Shown here one piece after another: positions 1 through 8,077 of a stretch of DNA of 56,454 nucleotides; the first letter of the stretch is position 1, and each line of letters opens with the position of its first letter. Position numbers and translations under genes: made by a program. This DNA comes from an uncultured Bacteroidales bacterium (lineage in GTDB: Bacteria; Bacteroidota; Bacteroidia; Bacteroidales; UBA932), in assembly GCA_946410455.1 (NCBI GenBank), contig CAMKAJ010000013.1:1-56454 (forward strand). Direction: 5' to 3'. The notes below the pieces were generated by a model, which saw only the letters and a program-made list of their open reading frames with translations, searched no databases and was not told where the DNA came from.

Positions 1-8
1 CTGCGATG

Positions 9-82
9 AGCCGATGGAGGGAATCGAACCCACGACCTTGAGATTACAAATCACACGCTCTGGCCATCTGAGCTACATCGGC
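9..82 (-). tRNA. tRNA-Thr (anticodon TGT)
   Basis: The minus strand folds into a 74-nt tRNA. The acceptor stem GCCGATG/CATCGGC is perfect, the D arm is GCTC/GAGC, the anticodon loop TTTGTAA carries TGT (complement at 46-48), and the T loop is TTCGATT. The discriminator is T and no CCA is encoded, so CCA must be added after transcription. The anticodon stem (TGTGA/TCTCA) and the T stem (GTGGG/CCCTC) each hold one T-T mismatch. The gene lies just downstream of dxs on the same strand and has its own promoter-like element at 114-121. Confidence 0.95.
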
Positions 83-113
83 AGTTATGTCAATGCCCTT
101 TTGTAGGGGACTG

Positions 114-121
114 CAAAGGTA
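114..121 (-). promoter_or_regulatory. Bacteroidota -7 promoter element for tRNA-Thr
   Basis: The minus strand reads TACCTTTG, an exact match to the Bacteroidota -7 consensus TAnnTTTG. It lies 31 nt upstream of the mature tRNA 5' end and just after the dxs stop codon, so the tRNA can be transcribed independently of dxs. The same octamer stands in front of alaS (40376-40383). No clear -33 element was identified. Confidence 0.6.
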
Positions 122-131
122 GACATTTTTT

Positions 132-1997
132 TCAAATCTCCAAAAACTTTCGAAAGATTTTTTCTAAACCTTCGCGGTCCAGATTCCATGCCGCCCGCTG
201 CTCCTGCTGGCTGGCCTGTGCAACGAAGCTGTCCCCTATTCCCACGGGCTCTACGAGGAGCCCTTTCGCATGGCTTGCAAAGTACTCACTCACCGCCCCG
301 AAGAGGCCACCCTTCACGGCTCCGTCTTCTACCGTAACTACCTGCTTGTACTTATTGGCTATCTGCTCCAGCATCTGCGTATCGAGTGGCTTGATGAAGC
401 GGAAGTTATACACTCCCACCTTGCCCTCGAAGCCCTCTGCCGCCTCAAGCGCCCGGTTGACCGCAGGGCCAGTGGCGACTACAGCAAGCTCGGTACCCTG
501 CAGCAGTTCCTCCGCTTTGCCGAGCGGCAGCACCTGGAAATCGGCGCCCTGCCAGGGCACGCCCTCCCCCGCTCCTCGCGGATACCTTATTATAAAAGGG
601 CCCTCCGGCTGCTGGAGCCCGGTGTACATCAACTGCTTCAACTCCCATTCGTCCCGAGGGGCGCAGATCACTGCACCCGGGATGCTGCGGTAGGCCGCAA
701 TGTCGAAGGCTCCCTGATGCGTGGCGCCGTCCTCCCCTACCAGGCCTGCACGGTCGAAGCAGAGCACCACCGGCAGTTTCTGCAGCGCTATGTCATGGAT
801 AATCTGGTCGTAGGCCCTCTGCGAGAAGGAAGAATAGATGTTGCAGAACGGACGCATGCCGCCGGCGGCAAGTCCGGCAGAGAATGTTGCGGCGTGCTCC
901 TCCTCAATGCCTACGTCGAAGAAGCGGTCCGGGAACTTGCCGGCGAAAACCGTCATTCCGCAGCCGCTGGCCATGGCAGGAGTGATGCCCACCACGCGGC
1001 CGTCCTTCTCTGCCAACTCGCATAGCACCTGCCCGAAGACATCCTGATAGCGGGCGATGCTGCGCGGTGCATTCTTGCGCTCCCCAGTGCTGGGGTCGAA
1101 CTTGCCAGGGGCATGCCACACCACCGGATCGTTTTCTGCCGGAGCATAGCCTTTGCCCTTAACGGTGCAGCAATGGAGTACGCGCGGGCCGCCTATACTT
1201 TTGAGTTTGCGGAAGTTCTGCACCACCGCTTCTATGTCGTTGCCGTCTATGGGGCCGAAGTAGCGGAAACCCAGGGCCTCAAATAGGTCGCCTCCGCTCT
1301 TCTTCACAAAGTACGCCTTGACGCTACGAATCCAGCGCTGGATGAGGGCTCTCAGGCGGCTGTCGCCCAGACTGTGCCACACTTTATCCTTGAGCCGGTT
1401 GTAGCGGCTGCTGGTGGTAACTCTGAGCAGATAGTTGTGCAGGGCGCCGGTGTTACCGTCTATGCTCTGGTTGTTGTCGTTCAGGATGACCAGCAAGTCG
1501 GAACGGCTGATGCCGGCATTGTTCAAGCCCTCGAAGGCGAGGCCTCCGGTAAGGGCGCCGTCGCCTATAAGCGCCACCACCTTGTTTTTGCGGCCCTGGA
1601 GCTTGGCCGCCTCTGCAAGGCCGAGGGCGGCAGATACCGAGGTGGACGAATGCCCGGCCCCAAAGCAGTCGTATTCGCTCTCGCTGCGGGAGGGGAATCC
1701 GCTCAGTCCGTCTTTCTTGCGATTGTTCTTGAATGCCTCGCGGCGGCCAGTCAGAACCTTATGCGCATAGGCTTGGTGGCCCACATCGAAAACTATCTTG
1801 TCTGCAGGGCTGTCGAAGACATAATGAAAGCCGACTATCAGCTCGATGGCACCAAGGCTGGAGGCCAGATGCCCGGGGTTGTCGGCGCAAGATTCAATGA
1901 TGTACGAACGCAGTTCGGAGCACAATTGCTCAAGCTGCTCCGGCTTCAGACTCCTCAGATCGGAGGGCGAATCTATTCTATCCAGAAGTTCGTACAT
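132..1997 (-). CDS. dxs: 1-deoxy-D-xylulose-5-phosphate synthase
   Basis: Thiamine-diphosphate enzyme that condenses pyruvate and glyceraldehyde 3-phosphate, the first step of the MEP isoprenoid pathway; cytosolic. The 621-aa product has the family's usual length. Seen in order: the N-terminal start MYELLDRIDSP, the cofactor motif GDGALTGG near residue 145 followed by NDNN, the HAPGKFDP segment, the transketolase-like middle domain with VGIEEEHAATF, and the C-terminal domain. A longer reading from 2048 adds 17 residues, but a -7 promoter element at 2006-2013 lies inside that extension, so the start at 1997 is preferred. The gene is divergent from ssb with an 81-bp shared promoter region. Confidence 0.96.
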   Translation of the reverse strand: MYELLDRIDSPSDLRSLKPEQLEQLCSELRSYIIESCADNPGHLASSLGAIELIVGFHYVFDSPADKIVFDVGHQAYAHKVLTGRREAFKNNRKKDGLSGFPSRSESEYDCFGAGHSSTSVSAALGLAEAAKLQGRKNKVVALIGDGALTGGLAFEGLNNAGISRSDLLVILNDNNQSIDGNTGALHNYLLRVTTSSRYNRLKDKVWHSLGDSRLRALIQRWIRSVKAYFVKKSGGDLFEALGFRYFGPIDGNDIEAVVQNFRKLKSIGGPRVLHCCTVKGKGYAPAENDPVVWHAPGKFDPSTGERKNAPRSIARYQDVFGQVLCELAEKDGRVVGITPAMASGCGMTVFAGKFPDRFFDVGIEEEHAATFSAGLAAGGMRPFCNIYSSFSQRAYDQIIHDIALQKLPVVLCFDRAGLVGEDGATHQGAFDIAAYRSIPGAVICAPRDEWELKQLMYTGLQQPEGPFIIRYPRGAGEGVPWQGADFQVLPLGKAEELLQGTELAVVATGPAVNRALEAAEGFEGKVGVYNFRFIKPLDTQMLEQIANKYKQVVTVEDGAVKGGLFGAVSEYFASHAKGLLVEPVGIGDSFVAQASQQEQRAAWNLDREGLEKIFRKFLEI

Positions 1998-2005
1998 ATT
2001 GGCTG

Positions 2006-2013
2006 CAAAATTA
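2006..2013 (-). promoter_or_regulatory. -7 promoter element of dxs
   Basis: The minus strand reads TAATTTTG, an exact TAnnTTTG match, with only 8 nt between its last base and the dxs ATG at 1997. Transcription would then begin within a few bases of the start codon. This also argues against the upstream in-frame start at 2048. Confidence 0.6.
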
Positions 2014-2067
2014 GCAAAAACTTTTCGAGTATTCCGAAATTTCTGCATATATTTGGCAGTACAAAAA

Positions 2068-2076
2068 TATGTTTTG
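2068..2076 (+). promoter_or_regulatory. possible -7 promoter element of ssb
   Basis: TATGTTTTG differs from TAnnTTTG by one extra T and ends 2 nt before the ssb ATG at 2079. Its position matches the short spacing seen at dxs, lysS, alaS and xseA, but the sequence match is imperfect. Confidence 0.35.
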
Positions 2077-2078
2077 TT

Positions 2079-2639
2079 ATGCCATCGTTGAATAAAGTTT
2101 TGCTTATCGGTAACGTTGGAAGAGACCCGGAAGTACGTTACCTTGATTCAGGATCCGCCCAGGGCGGACAAAGCACAAAAGTCGCAACATTTACTCTTGC
2201 CACTACAGACCGTTACCGGGACCGCAGCGGAGAGCTTCGTGAGAATACGGAGTGGCACAACCTGGTGCTTTGGCGCCAGCTCGCAGACCTCGCAGAGAAG
2301 TATATTCGAAAGGGGAGCCAGATTTACGTGGAAGGTCGTATCAGGACCCGTTCCTATACAGACCAGCAGGGGATGAAGAAGTATATGACCGAGATCGTGG
2401 CTGATAACGTGCAGCTTCTTGGCCGCCGCGACGGAGAAGGCGCTCCCGCAGGAGCCCCGTCCTTCCAGGGCGCACCCTCCTACCAGCCTTCCGCTCCCGC
2501 CGCGCCTGCATACCAGGCACCGGCTTATCAGGCACCTGCACCCTCTTACCAGGCTCCGGCCCCGGCTGCCGCTCCGGCAGCTGCTCCCGCAGCAGCACAA
2601 GACTTCGGAGGATCTGCAGACGACGATCTGCCGTTCTAG
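2079..2639 (+). CDS. ssb: single-stranded DNA-binding protein
   Basis: Binds single-stranded DNA during replication, repair and recombination. The 186-aa protein begins MPSLNKVLLIGNVGRDPEVRY, a typical SSB OB-fold start, and the fold runs to about residue 110 (TEWHNLVLW, YVEGRIRTR). A low-complexity linker of repeated AYQAP and AAP units follows. The C-terminal tail DDDLPF is the acidic tip by which SSB recruits partner proteins. A longer in-frame reading from 1374 overlaps dxs antisense and is not credible. ssb stands alone, divergent from dxs, and is followed by a strong hairpin at 2663-2700. Confidence 0.95.
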   Translation: MPSLNKVLLIGNVGRDPEVRYLDSGSAQGGQSTKVATFTLATTDRYRDRSGELRENTEWHNLVLWRQLADLAEKYIRKGSQIYVEGRIRTRSYTDQQGMKKYMTEIVADNVQLLGRRDGEGAPAGAPSFQGAPSYQPSAPAAPAYQAPAYQAPAPSYQAPAPAAAPAAAPAAAQDFGGSADDDLPF

Positions 2640-2662
2640 AATCTGACTTCCTGATGATTACT

Positions 2663-2700
2663 CAATCGAGGGTGCCGCATTTCCGTGGCACCCTCGATTG
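2663..2700. terminator. bidirectional hairpin terminator between ssb and an MFS gene
   Basis: CAATCGAGGGTGCC and GGCACCCTCGATTG form a 14-bp perfect stem around a 10-nt loop. It sits between the convergent ends of ssb (2639) and the MFS gene (2702). The T-tract after the stem is short (TTTAC), so termination strength is inferred from the stem. Confidence 0.7.
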
Positions 2701-2701
2701 T

Positions 2702-3997
2702 TTACTTGTCCTTCCAGCGGCGGTGGAGCAGGATGGATGTGAGTACGGCCACGCAGCCGAGGCCGATGAAAATCCACTCGGCGCCAACTGCCGCTTCTAC
2801 TCCGCTGCGGGCCTGGAAGATGTGGCCCACGAAAATCGGCACCAGCAGCATTCCCATATTCTGGATCCAGTAAATCAGCGAGTAAGCCGTGCCAAGATTG
2901 CGCTCGGGAACGATGCGCGGCACGCTCGGCCACATTGCAGAAGGCACGAGAGAATAGCCTATACCCAGCAACGAGATTCCGAAGTAGCCCCAGAAGGGCA
3001 CGCCCTGCGGAGCGAAAGCGATGACCAGGTGCGCGGCCAGCACCAGCAGCGATCCGCAAATCATCCACCGCGTGGCCTTGCCTACCTTATCTACCAGAGC
3101 GCCGAATAGCGGAGTAAACACCACCGTAAAGAAGGGTATCATGCTTATCACCCACTTAGCGCTCTCCAGCTCCATCCCAAAGCGCGGAATTACGATTGAA
3201 GTGCCGAACTTCTTGAAGCTGATGATGCAGCAGTAGAAGAAGACGCAGAGCAGCGAAATCAATATGAACTTGCTGTTGGTCAGCAGCTTGGCTATGTCGG
3301 AGAACTTGAACTTGTCTTCCTCCTTTACGGCGCCGCGCCCGGCAGCGATGCCGTGTGCCTTGTCGAATCGGGCGTCCATGGCGACAAAAATACCCCAAAG
3401 CATCACGCCGCCAAGGATGAGCGCCAGCCCGAAGGTGGCGGGACGAGCGGTCTCTGAGAGGGTGTAGATCTCGCCGGGAGCCTTCTGGGCCACGAGAACA
3501 GGGGCCAGGATGAACGCCAGCGCTGTGCCGAGTCGCGCTATTGCCACCTGAGCGCCCATCGCAAACGCCACAGGCCCGTCTTTGAACCATTTGGCGATGG
3601 AACGGGTAACGGCAACGCCGGCAATCTCGCTCCCCAGGCCGAAGAACATGCAGCCTACGTAGGCGATAATCAGAGAGGTACGAGGCTCGAGGCCGCTGCG
3701 CAGAGCCAGCACCACGGTTCCGGCTCCCAGCGCCATGAGACCCACGAAGATGGAGCCCACAATCCGCACTCCGAAGACGTCCAGCAGGATGCCGCAGAGC
3801 ACCAGCCCGCCGCACACGCACAGGAAGCTGTATCCCCCGGCATAAAAGCCGTAGTCTGCGCTGTCCCATCCAAGTTCCAGACACTCAGGATGTTGGAAAA
3901 TCTGCGAGAGGGTGCTGAAGCAGTCATCGAAAAAATACGACGCAAACATCGGCACCATCAGGCAGATGAGTGCTATCCAACGAAGGTTCCTTTTCAT
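2702..3997 (-). CDS. MFS transporter (MFSD1-like), copy 2 of a tandem pair
   Basis: A 431-residue membrane protein with about 12 hydrophobic segments, a major facilitator superfamily permease of the inner membrane. The first segment begins RWIALICLMVPMFASYFF, and GILLDVFGVRIVG is a typical MFS loop between segments 2 and 3. Near the C-terminus, SLVPSAMWPSVPRIV followed by GTAYSLIYWIQNMG resembles the MFSD1 branch of the superfamily as I recall it. Substrate is unknown. It shares the motif order of the upstream gene (4016-5383), lies 18 bp after it and is probably cotranscribed with it. Confidence 0.8.
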   Translation of the reverse strand: MKRNLRWIALICLMVPMFASYFFDDCFSTLSQIFQHPECLELGWDSADYGFYAGGYSFLCVCGGLVLCGILLDVFGVRIVGSIFVGLMALGAGTVVLALRSGLEPRTSLIIAYVGCMFFGLGSEIAGVAVTRSIAKWFKDGPVAFAMGAQVAIARLGTALAFILAPVLVAQKAPGEIYTLSETARPATFGLALILGGVMLWGIFVAMDARFDKAHGIAAGRGAVKEEDKFKFSDIAKLLTNSKFILISLLCVFFYCCIISFKKFGTSIVIPRFGMELESAKWVISMIPFFTVVFTPLFGALVDKVGKATRWMICGSLLVLAAHLVIAFAPQGVPFWGYFGISLLGIGYSLVPSAMWPSVPRIVPERNLGTAYSLIYWIQNMGMLLVPIFVGHIFQARSGVEAAVGAEWIFIGLGCVAVLTSILLHRRWKDK

Positions 3998-4015
3998 AAT
4001 CCTATGTGCGAAACG

Positions 4016-5383
4016 TTATTCCTTGATATTGGGCAGCTCCAGGCCGTATCCCTTCTTGCGGTCTTCGCTCTTGAGGAGTAGGCTGAAGATGAATGCGAGC
4101 ACGCCAAAGCTGGAGAACACAATCATGGGGATGGTGTAGCCGCCGGTGCTCTGGCGCAAGGAACCTATTAGCATGGGCACCAGGCAGAGACCGATGTTCT
4201 GTACCCAGAAAATGAGGCAGTAAGCGCTGCCCAGGACCTTCTCGTCGATGATTTTAGGCACGCTGGGCCAAAGCGCTGCAGGCACCAGCGAGAAGCTCAC
4301 ACCGAGCACAACGATGAGCAGCACAGCGAACCACTTCTGAGGAAAGAGAGGGAGCACGAAGGCAAAGCTCAAGTGGCACACTATCATGATGATGGAGCCT
4401 ATCATCAGCATGCTTGCACCCTTGCCGATACGGTCCAGGAAGATACCCAGCAGCGGGGTGAGGCACATGGCCAGGATGGGGAAGCAGCTGAACAGGCGGG
4501 CGGCCACTGCTGCATCTATGCTAAGCGTCTCCTCAAGGAAGTTGGTAGCGTAACGCTGGAATGGGAAGATGGCGCTGTAATACAGCACGCAGAGCAGGGC
4601 CACAATCCAGAACATCTTGCTCTTGAAGATGGCACCGAGGTCTTTGATATGGAACTCATCCTCGGGTGATTTCTCGTCGGTAGCAAGGCCGGCAGCGACC
4701 AGCTGGTTATCGAACTTGCGGTCCATAACCCCGAAAATAATAAAATTGATAAGGCCGATGCAGAGCAGCGCACCGCAGAATCCCAGAGGAGCCAGGATAG
4801 TACCGCCGGCTGCCCCGGAGATGATGGGAGCAATCCACATTACGGCAAATACGCCCAGTCTGGCAATGGCCATCTCAAGTCCCATTGCGAGGGCCATCTC
4901 CTTGCCCTTGAACCACTTGGCCAGAATCTTGGAGACGTTTGTGCCCTCCATTTCGCAGCCGCACCCAAAGATCATAAAGCCCAGGGAGGCCATCTTGGCG
5001 CTTGCCGGCATCTCTACCCACCAACTGCCGAGCCACTGGGCAAAGCCTGTGGTCTGGAACCAGTCGCTGATACCCACGAACTTGATAGCGGCGCCGGCAA
5101 CCATCAGGCTGGCCGACAGCACGCCGGAGAAGCGTACGCCGAGCTTGTCCAGAATAACGCCAGCAATAATGAGGAAGCCGCATACATTCAGAATGTACTC
5201 CGATGCAGCGTAAGTTCCGAAGACGCTGCTATTCCATCCCAATTCGCTCTCTACCAGCGACTTGAGAGGACTCATCACGTCCACGAACATGTACGCGAAG
5301 AACATCATCAGCGCCACGAGCACCAGCACGGTCCACCGCGCCAGCGGCGAATCGTTCATCAATTTTGCAATTTTCTCTGCCAT
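4016..5383 (-). CDS. MFS transporter (MFSD1-like), copy 1 of a tandem pair
   Basis: A 455-residue inner-membrane permease with about 12 hydrophobic segments. The N-terminus (RWTVLVLVALMMFFAYMFV) enters the first transmembrane helix. The MFS loop GVILDKLGVRFSG and the late motif SLVPAALWPSVPKII with GSAYCLIFWVQNIG match the downstream paralogue, so the pair arose by tandem duplication. It is somewhat longer because of extra residues around GISDWFQTTGFAQWLGSWW and a charged central loop (ATDEKSPEDEF). It is divergent from lysS with 74 bp between. The substrate cannot be deduced. Confidence 0.8.
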   Translation of the reverse strand: MAEKIAKLMNDSPLARWTVLVLVALMMFFAYMFVDVMSPLKSLVESELGWNSSVFGTYAASEYILNVCGFLIIAGVILDKLGVRFSGVLSASLMVAGAAIKFVGISDWFQTTGFAQWLGSWWVEMPASAKMASLGFMIFGCGCEMEGTNVSKILAKWFKGKEMALAMGLEMAIARLGVFAVMWIAPIISGAAGGTILAPLGFCGALLCIGLINFIIFGVMDRKFDNQLVAAGLATDEKSPEDEFHIKDLGAIFKSKMFWIVALLCVLYYSAIFPFQRYATNFLEETLSIDAAVAARLFSCFPILAMCLTPLLGIFLDRIGKGASMLMIGSIIMIVCHLSFAFVLPLFPQKWFAVLLIVVLGVSFSLVPAALWPSVPKIIDEKVLGSAYCLIFWVQNIGLCLVPMLIGSLRQSTGGYTIPMIVFSSFGVLAFIFSLLLKSEDRKKGYGLELPNIKE

Positions 5384-5414
5384 ATCTTGTATAATTTAAT
5401 TTGCGCGTAAAGTG

Positions 5415-5422
5415 CGAATATA
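5415..5422 (-). promoter_or_regulatory. possible -7 element for the MFS pair
   Basis: The minus strand reads TATATTCG, one mismatch from TAnnTTTG, 31 nt upstream of the MFS start at 5383. It is in the short intergenic region shared with lysS. Confidence 0.3.
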
Positions 5423-5443
5423 GCAAAAATCAAGGAAAATGCG

Positions 5444-5451
5444 TACTTTTG
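5444..5451 (+). promoter_or_regulatory. -7 promoter element of lysS
   Basis: TACTTTTG matches TAnnTTTG exactly and ends 6 nt before the lysS ATG at 5458. This placement implies an mRNA with almost no 5' leader, and it excludes the in-frame start at 5401. Confidence 0.6.
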
Positions 5452-5457
5452 CAAGTT

Positions 5458-7011
5458 ATGAATATCGAACTTAGCGAACAGGAGCAAATCCGCCGCGAAT
5501 CGCTGGCGAAGCTCAGAGAATTAGGCATAGAGCCCTACCCCGCAGCAGAGTATCCCGTAAATACAACTGCTGAACAGATCCTTGAGGGCTACGACCCCGA
5601 GAAGGGGAACTTCGGCGAAGTATGTATTGCAGGACGGCTTATGAGCCGCCGCATCATGGGCGCTGCATCTTTCGGCGAGCTCCAGGACGAGAGCGGCCGC
5701 ATACAGATTTACGTCAAGCGCGACGAGATATGCCCGGACGAAGACAAGACCATGTACAACACGGTGTGGAAGCGTCTGCTTGACATTGGTGACATCATTG
5801 GCATTAAGGGTTTTGCGTTCATCACCCAGACAGGCCAGCTGAGCGTACATGCCAAGGAACTCACACTTCTGAGCAAATCGCTCCGCGTGCTGCCCATCGT
5901 CAAGGAAGCCGAGGGCCAGGTGTTCGACGCTGTTACCGACCCCGAGCTGCGCTATCGCCAGAGATATGTAGACCTCATCATCAATCCGCAGGTGAAAGAG
6001 GTGTTCGTAAAGCGTGCACAGATTATCGCCACAATGCGCGAATACTTCAACGAGGCCGGTTGCCTTGAGGTGGAAACCCCTATCCTTCAGGGAATTCCCG
6101 GAGGCGCCACCGCGCGTCCGTTCATCACCCACCACAACGCCCTGGACATCCCCCTGTACCTGCGCATCGCAAACGAACTCTACCTCAAGAGGCTCATCGT
6201 AGGCGGCTACAGCGGAGTGTACGAGTTCGCCAAGGACTTCCGCAACGAGGGCATGGACAAGACACACAACCCCGAGTTCACCTGCATGGAAATCTACGTG
6301 GCCTATAAGGACTACAACTGGATGATGTGCTTTGTGGAGAAGATGCTCGAGAAGATATCGCTGCGCGTCAACGGAACTACCCGCGTGAAGATTGGCGAGA
6401 ATGAGGTGGACTTTGGCGGCAGCTACCGCCGTCTCCCCATACTTGAGGCCATTAAGGAATACGCAGGAGTGGACGTGAAGGGCATGGACGAAGATGAGTT
6501 GCGCGCGGTTTGCAAGAAACTCAACGTAGATATTGAGCCCTCCATGGGCAAGGGCAAACTGATAGACGCAATCTTCGGCGCATATTGCGAGGAGAAGCTC
6601 ATCCAGCCTACCTTTATTATAGATTATCCAGTAGAGATGTCGCCTCTTACCAAGCGTCACCGCACGGATCCTTCTCTGACAGAGCGCTTTGAGCTCTTTG
6701 TCTGCGGTAAGGAACTGGCCAACGCCTACTCCGAGCTCAACGACCCTATAGACCAGCTGGAGCGCTTCGAGGAGCAGGCCGCCCTCAAGAGCAAAGGGGA
6801 CGACGAGGCTATGTACATCGATATGGACTTCGTGCGCGCTCTTGAATACGGTATGCCGCCGACTTCCGGCCTGGGTATGGGTATAGACCGCTTGACTATG
6901 TTCATGACCGGTCAGACTACTATTCAGGATGTTCTCTTCTTCCCTCAGATGAGGCCGGAAAAGAAACTCAAGAAGGAAGAGGCCGGCGAGAACGCTGCAG
7001 CTGAAGAATAG
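5458..7011 (+). CDS. lysS: lysyl-tRNA synthetase, class II
   Basis: Charges tRNA-Lys with lysine. The 517-aa protein has the N-terminal OB-fold anticodon-binding domain (around [17 protein letters not shown]) followed by the class II catalytic core: [17 protein letters not shown], motif 2 [16 protein letters not shown] and motif 3 [15 protein letters not shown] charged tail ([16 protein letters not shown]) ends the protein. The ATG at 5458 is preferred because a promoter element lies immediately upstream and homologues start close to this point. The RNA methyltransferase gene follows 29 bp downstream on the same strand. Confidence 0.96.
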   Translation: MNIELSEQEQIRRESLAKLRELGIEPYPAAEYPVNTTAEQILEGYDPEKGNFGEVCIAGRLMSRRIMGAASFGELQDESGRIQIYVKRDEICPDEDKTMYNTVWKRLLDIGDIIGIKGFAFITQTGQLSVHAKELTLLSKSLRVLPIVKEAEGQVFDAVTDPELRYRQRYVDLIINPQVKEVFVKRAQIIATMREYFNEAGCLEVETPILQGIPGGATARPFITHHNALDIPLYLRIANELYLKRLIVGGYSGVYEFAKDFRNEGMDKTHNPEFTCMEIYVAYKDYNWMMCFVEKMLEKISLRVNGTTRVKIGENEVDFGGSYRRLPILEAIKEYAGVDVKGMDEDELRAVCKKLNVDIEPSMGKGKLIDAIFGAYCEEKLIQPTFIIDYPVEMSPLTKRHRTDPSLTERFELFVCGKELANAYSELNDPIDQLERFEEQAALKSKGDDEAMYIDMDFVRALEYGMPPTSGLGMGIDRLTMFMTGQTTIQDVLFFPQMRPEKKLKKEEAGENAAAEE

Positions 7012-7040
7012 TTGTAAGCACCCGCTGAAAGCCTGGCGCC

Positions 7041-8063
7041 ATGCCTTCCGAGCTGATTACATCTACGCAAAACCCTAAGGTCAAGCGCTTGCTCGCGTTG
7101 CAGAAAGATTCGTCTCTGCGGCGCGAGTGCGGCCTTTTTGTGGTGGAGGGGCAGCGCGAGCTGGAGCATTGTATCGATGCAGGGTTCCAGATAGATACAC
7201 TGTTTGTTTGCCCGGAGTTGTTACGCTCCGGCTCCGGGGACCTTGCGTCCCGGGACTTCGCTTCGCTCATCCTTCCCACTGCACTTCGTTTGTGGGCCCC
7301 TCCCGTTCACGTGGCCACGGGCGGCCACGGTCCCGGGACGCAAGTCCCCGGAGCCTACGCCTCGACAGAAGTGTTGCCGGAGGTACAGAAGAATGTACCT
7401 CCAGCAGCAAAAAAGGCCCTAAACGCTGCCGGAGGTACAGAAGAATGTACCTCCGGCGACAGTTTCACGAATAAAGGGACAAAATCAGCTGTAAAGGTTT
7501 TTGAACTCAGCGCTGCGGTTTACGAAAAAGTGGCGTACCGGGGAGGGACCGAAGGGGTTATTGCAGAGGTGCGCGCTAAAGCGCTGAGCCTGGAAGTTCT
7601 TAATCTTCCGGAGAATCCGCTTATTGTGGTGTTGGAGAGTGTAGAGAAACCGGGCAATCTTGGAGCGGTGCTCCGCAGTGCAGATGCAGCAGGGGCAGAT
7701 GCAGTGTTGATATGCGACCCCCTTACAGACTTATGGAACCCCAACCTGATACGCGCTTCTATCGGTGCCATCTTCACGGTACCATGCGTTGCCTGCAGTT
7801 CGCAAGAGGCAATAGCCTTCTTTAAATCTCACGGAATCAGAATCCTTACCGCTCAGTTGCAGGATTCATCTCTCTACTACGATACAGACATGCGCTGCGG
7901 AACTGCAATCGTAATGGGAACAGAGAGCACCGGCCTCTCGCAGGCATGGCGCAAAGCCGCCGACGCACACATCCGCATCCCCATGCTCGGCCGCCTGGAT
8001 TCCCTCAACGTATCCGTGAGCGCCGCAATACTCCTCTTCGAAGCCGTCCGCCAGCGGCAATAG
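7041..8063 (+). CDS. TrmH/SpoU-family RNA 2'-O-methyltransferase with in-frame insertion
   Basis: SAM-dependent SPOUT methyltransferase for rRNA or tRNA. The N-terminal substrate-binding domain (ITSTQNPKVKRLLAL, FVVEGQRELEHC) and the C-terminal knot domain are intact: VVLESVEKPGNLGAVLRSAD, IVMGTESTGLS and IPMLGRLDSLNVSVSAAI. At 340 aa it is about 80 residues longer than ordinary members. The excess lies at residues 64-147, between LFVCPELLR and KVFELSAAVYEK, and coincides with a block of inverted repeats at 7232-7457. The insertion preserves the frame and falls between domain elements, so the enzyme is probably active. Likely cotranscribed with lysS. Confidence 0.88.
   Translation: MPSELITSTQNPKVKRLLALQKDSSLRRECGLFVVEGQRELEHCIDAGFQIDTLFVCPELLRSGSGDLASRDFASLILPTALRLWAPPVHVATGGHGPGTQVPGAYASTEVLPEVQKNVPPAAKKALNAAGGTEECTSGDSFTNKGTKSAVKVFELSAAVYEKVAYRGGTEGVIAEVRAKALSLEVLNLPENPLIVVLESVEKPGNLGAVLRSADAAGADAVLICDPLTDLWNPNLIRASIGAIFTVPCVACSSQEAIAFFKSHGIRILTAQLQDSSLYYDTDMRCGTAIVMGTESTGLSQAWRKAADAHIRIPMLGRLDSLNVSVSAAILLFEAVRQRQ
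7232..7353. repeat. long inverted repeat inside the RNA methyltransferase gene
   Basis: The arms at 7232-7256 (25 nt) and 7330-7353 (24 nt) are reverse complements except for one extra C in the left arm; both contain GTCCCGGGAC. They enclose 73 bp with repeated CTTCGCTTCGCTC-type and GGCCACGG segments. The block encodes residues that no related methyltransferase is expected to have, and no forward frame contains a stop across it. It is the first half of the inserted element. Confidence 0.85.
7376..7457 (+). repeat. two hairpin units with 52-bp period inside the RNA methyltransferase gene
   Basis: Two near-identical 30-nt palindromes, at 7376-7405 and 7428-7457, are spaced exactly 52 bp apart. 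Each has arms GCCGGAGGTAC and GTACCTCCGGC (first copy ends CAGC) around the 8-nt loop AGAAGAAT. The 22-nt spacer contains AGCAAAAAAGGCC. The same spacer motif and the same 52-bp period recur in the array at 56192-56439, there on the minus strand. Confidence 0.85.
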
Positions 8064-8077
8064 GGGCAAGGACAGGT

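Noticed and set aside
5521..6660. A 379-residue minus-strand frame inside lysS
   Set aside because: Antisense to conserved class II synthetase motifs; no family resemblance.
7127..7474. Open frames in the other two forward phases across the methyltransferase insertion
   Set aside because: They arise because the inserted palindromic element lacks stops in all forward frames. They are reported as a property of the element, not as genes.
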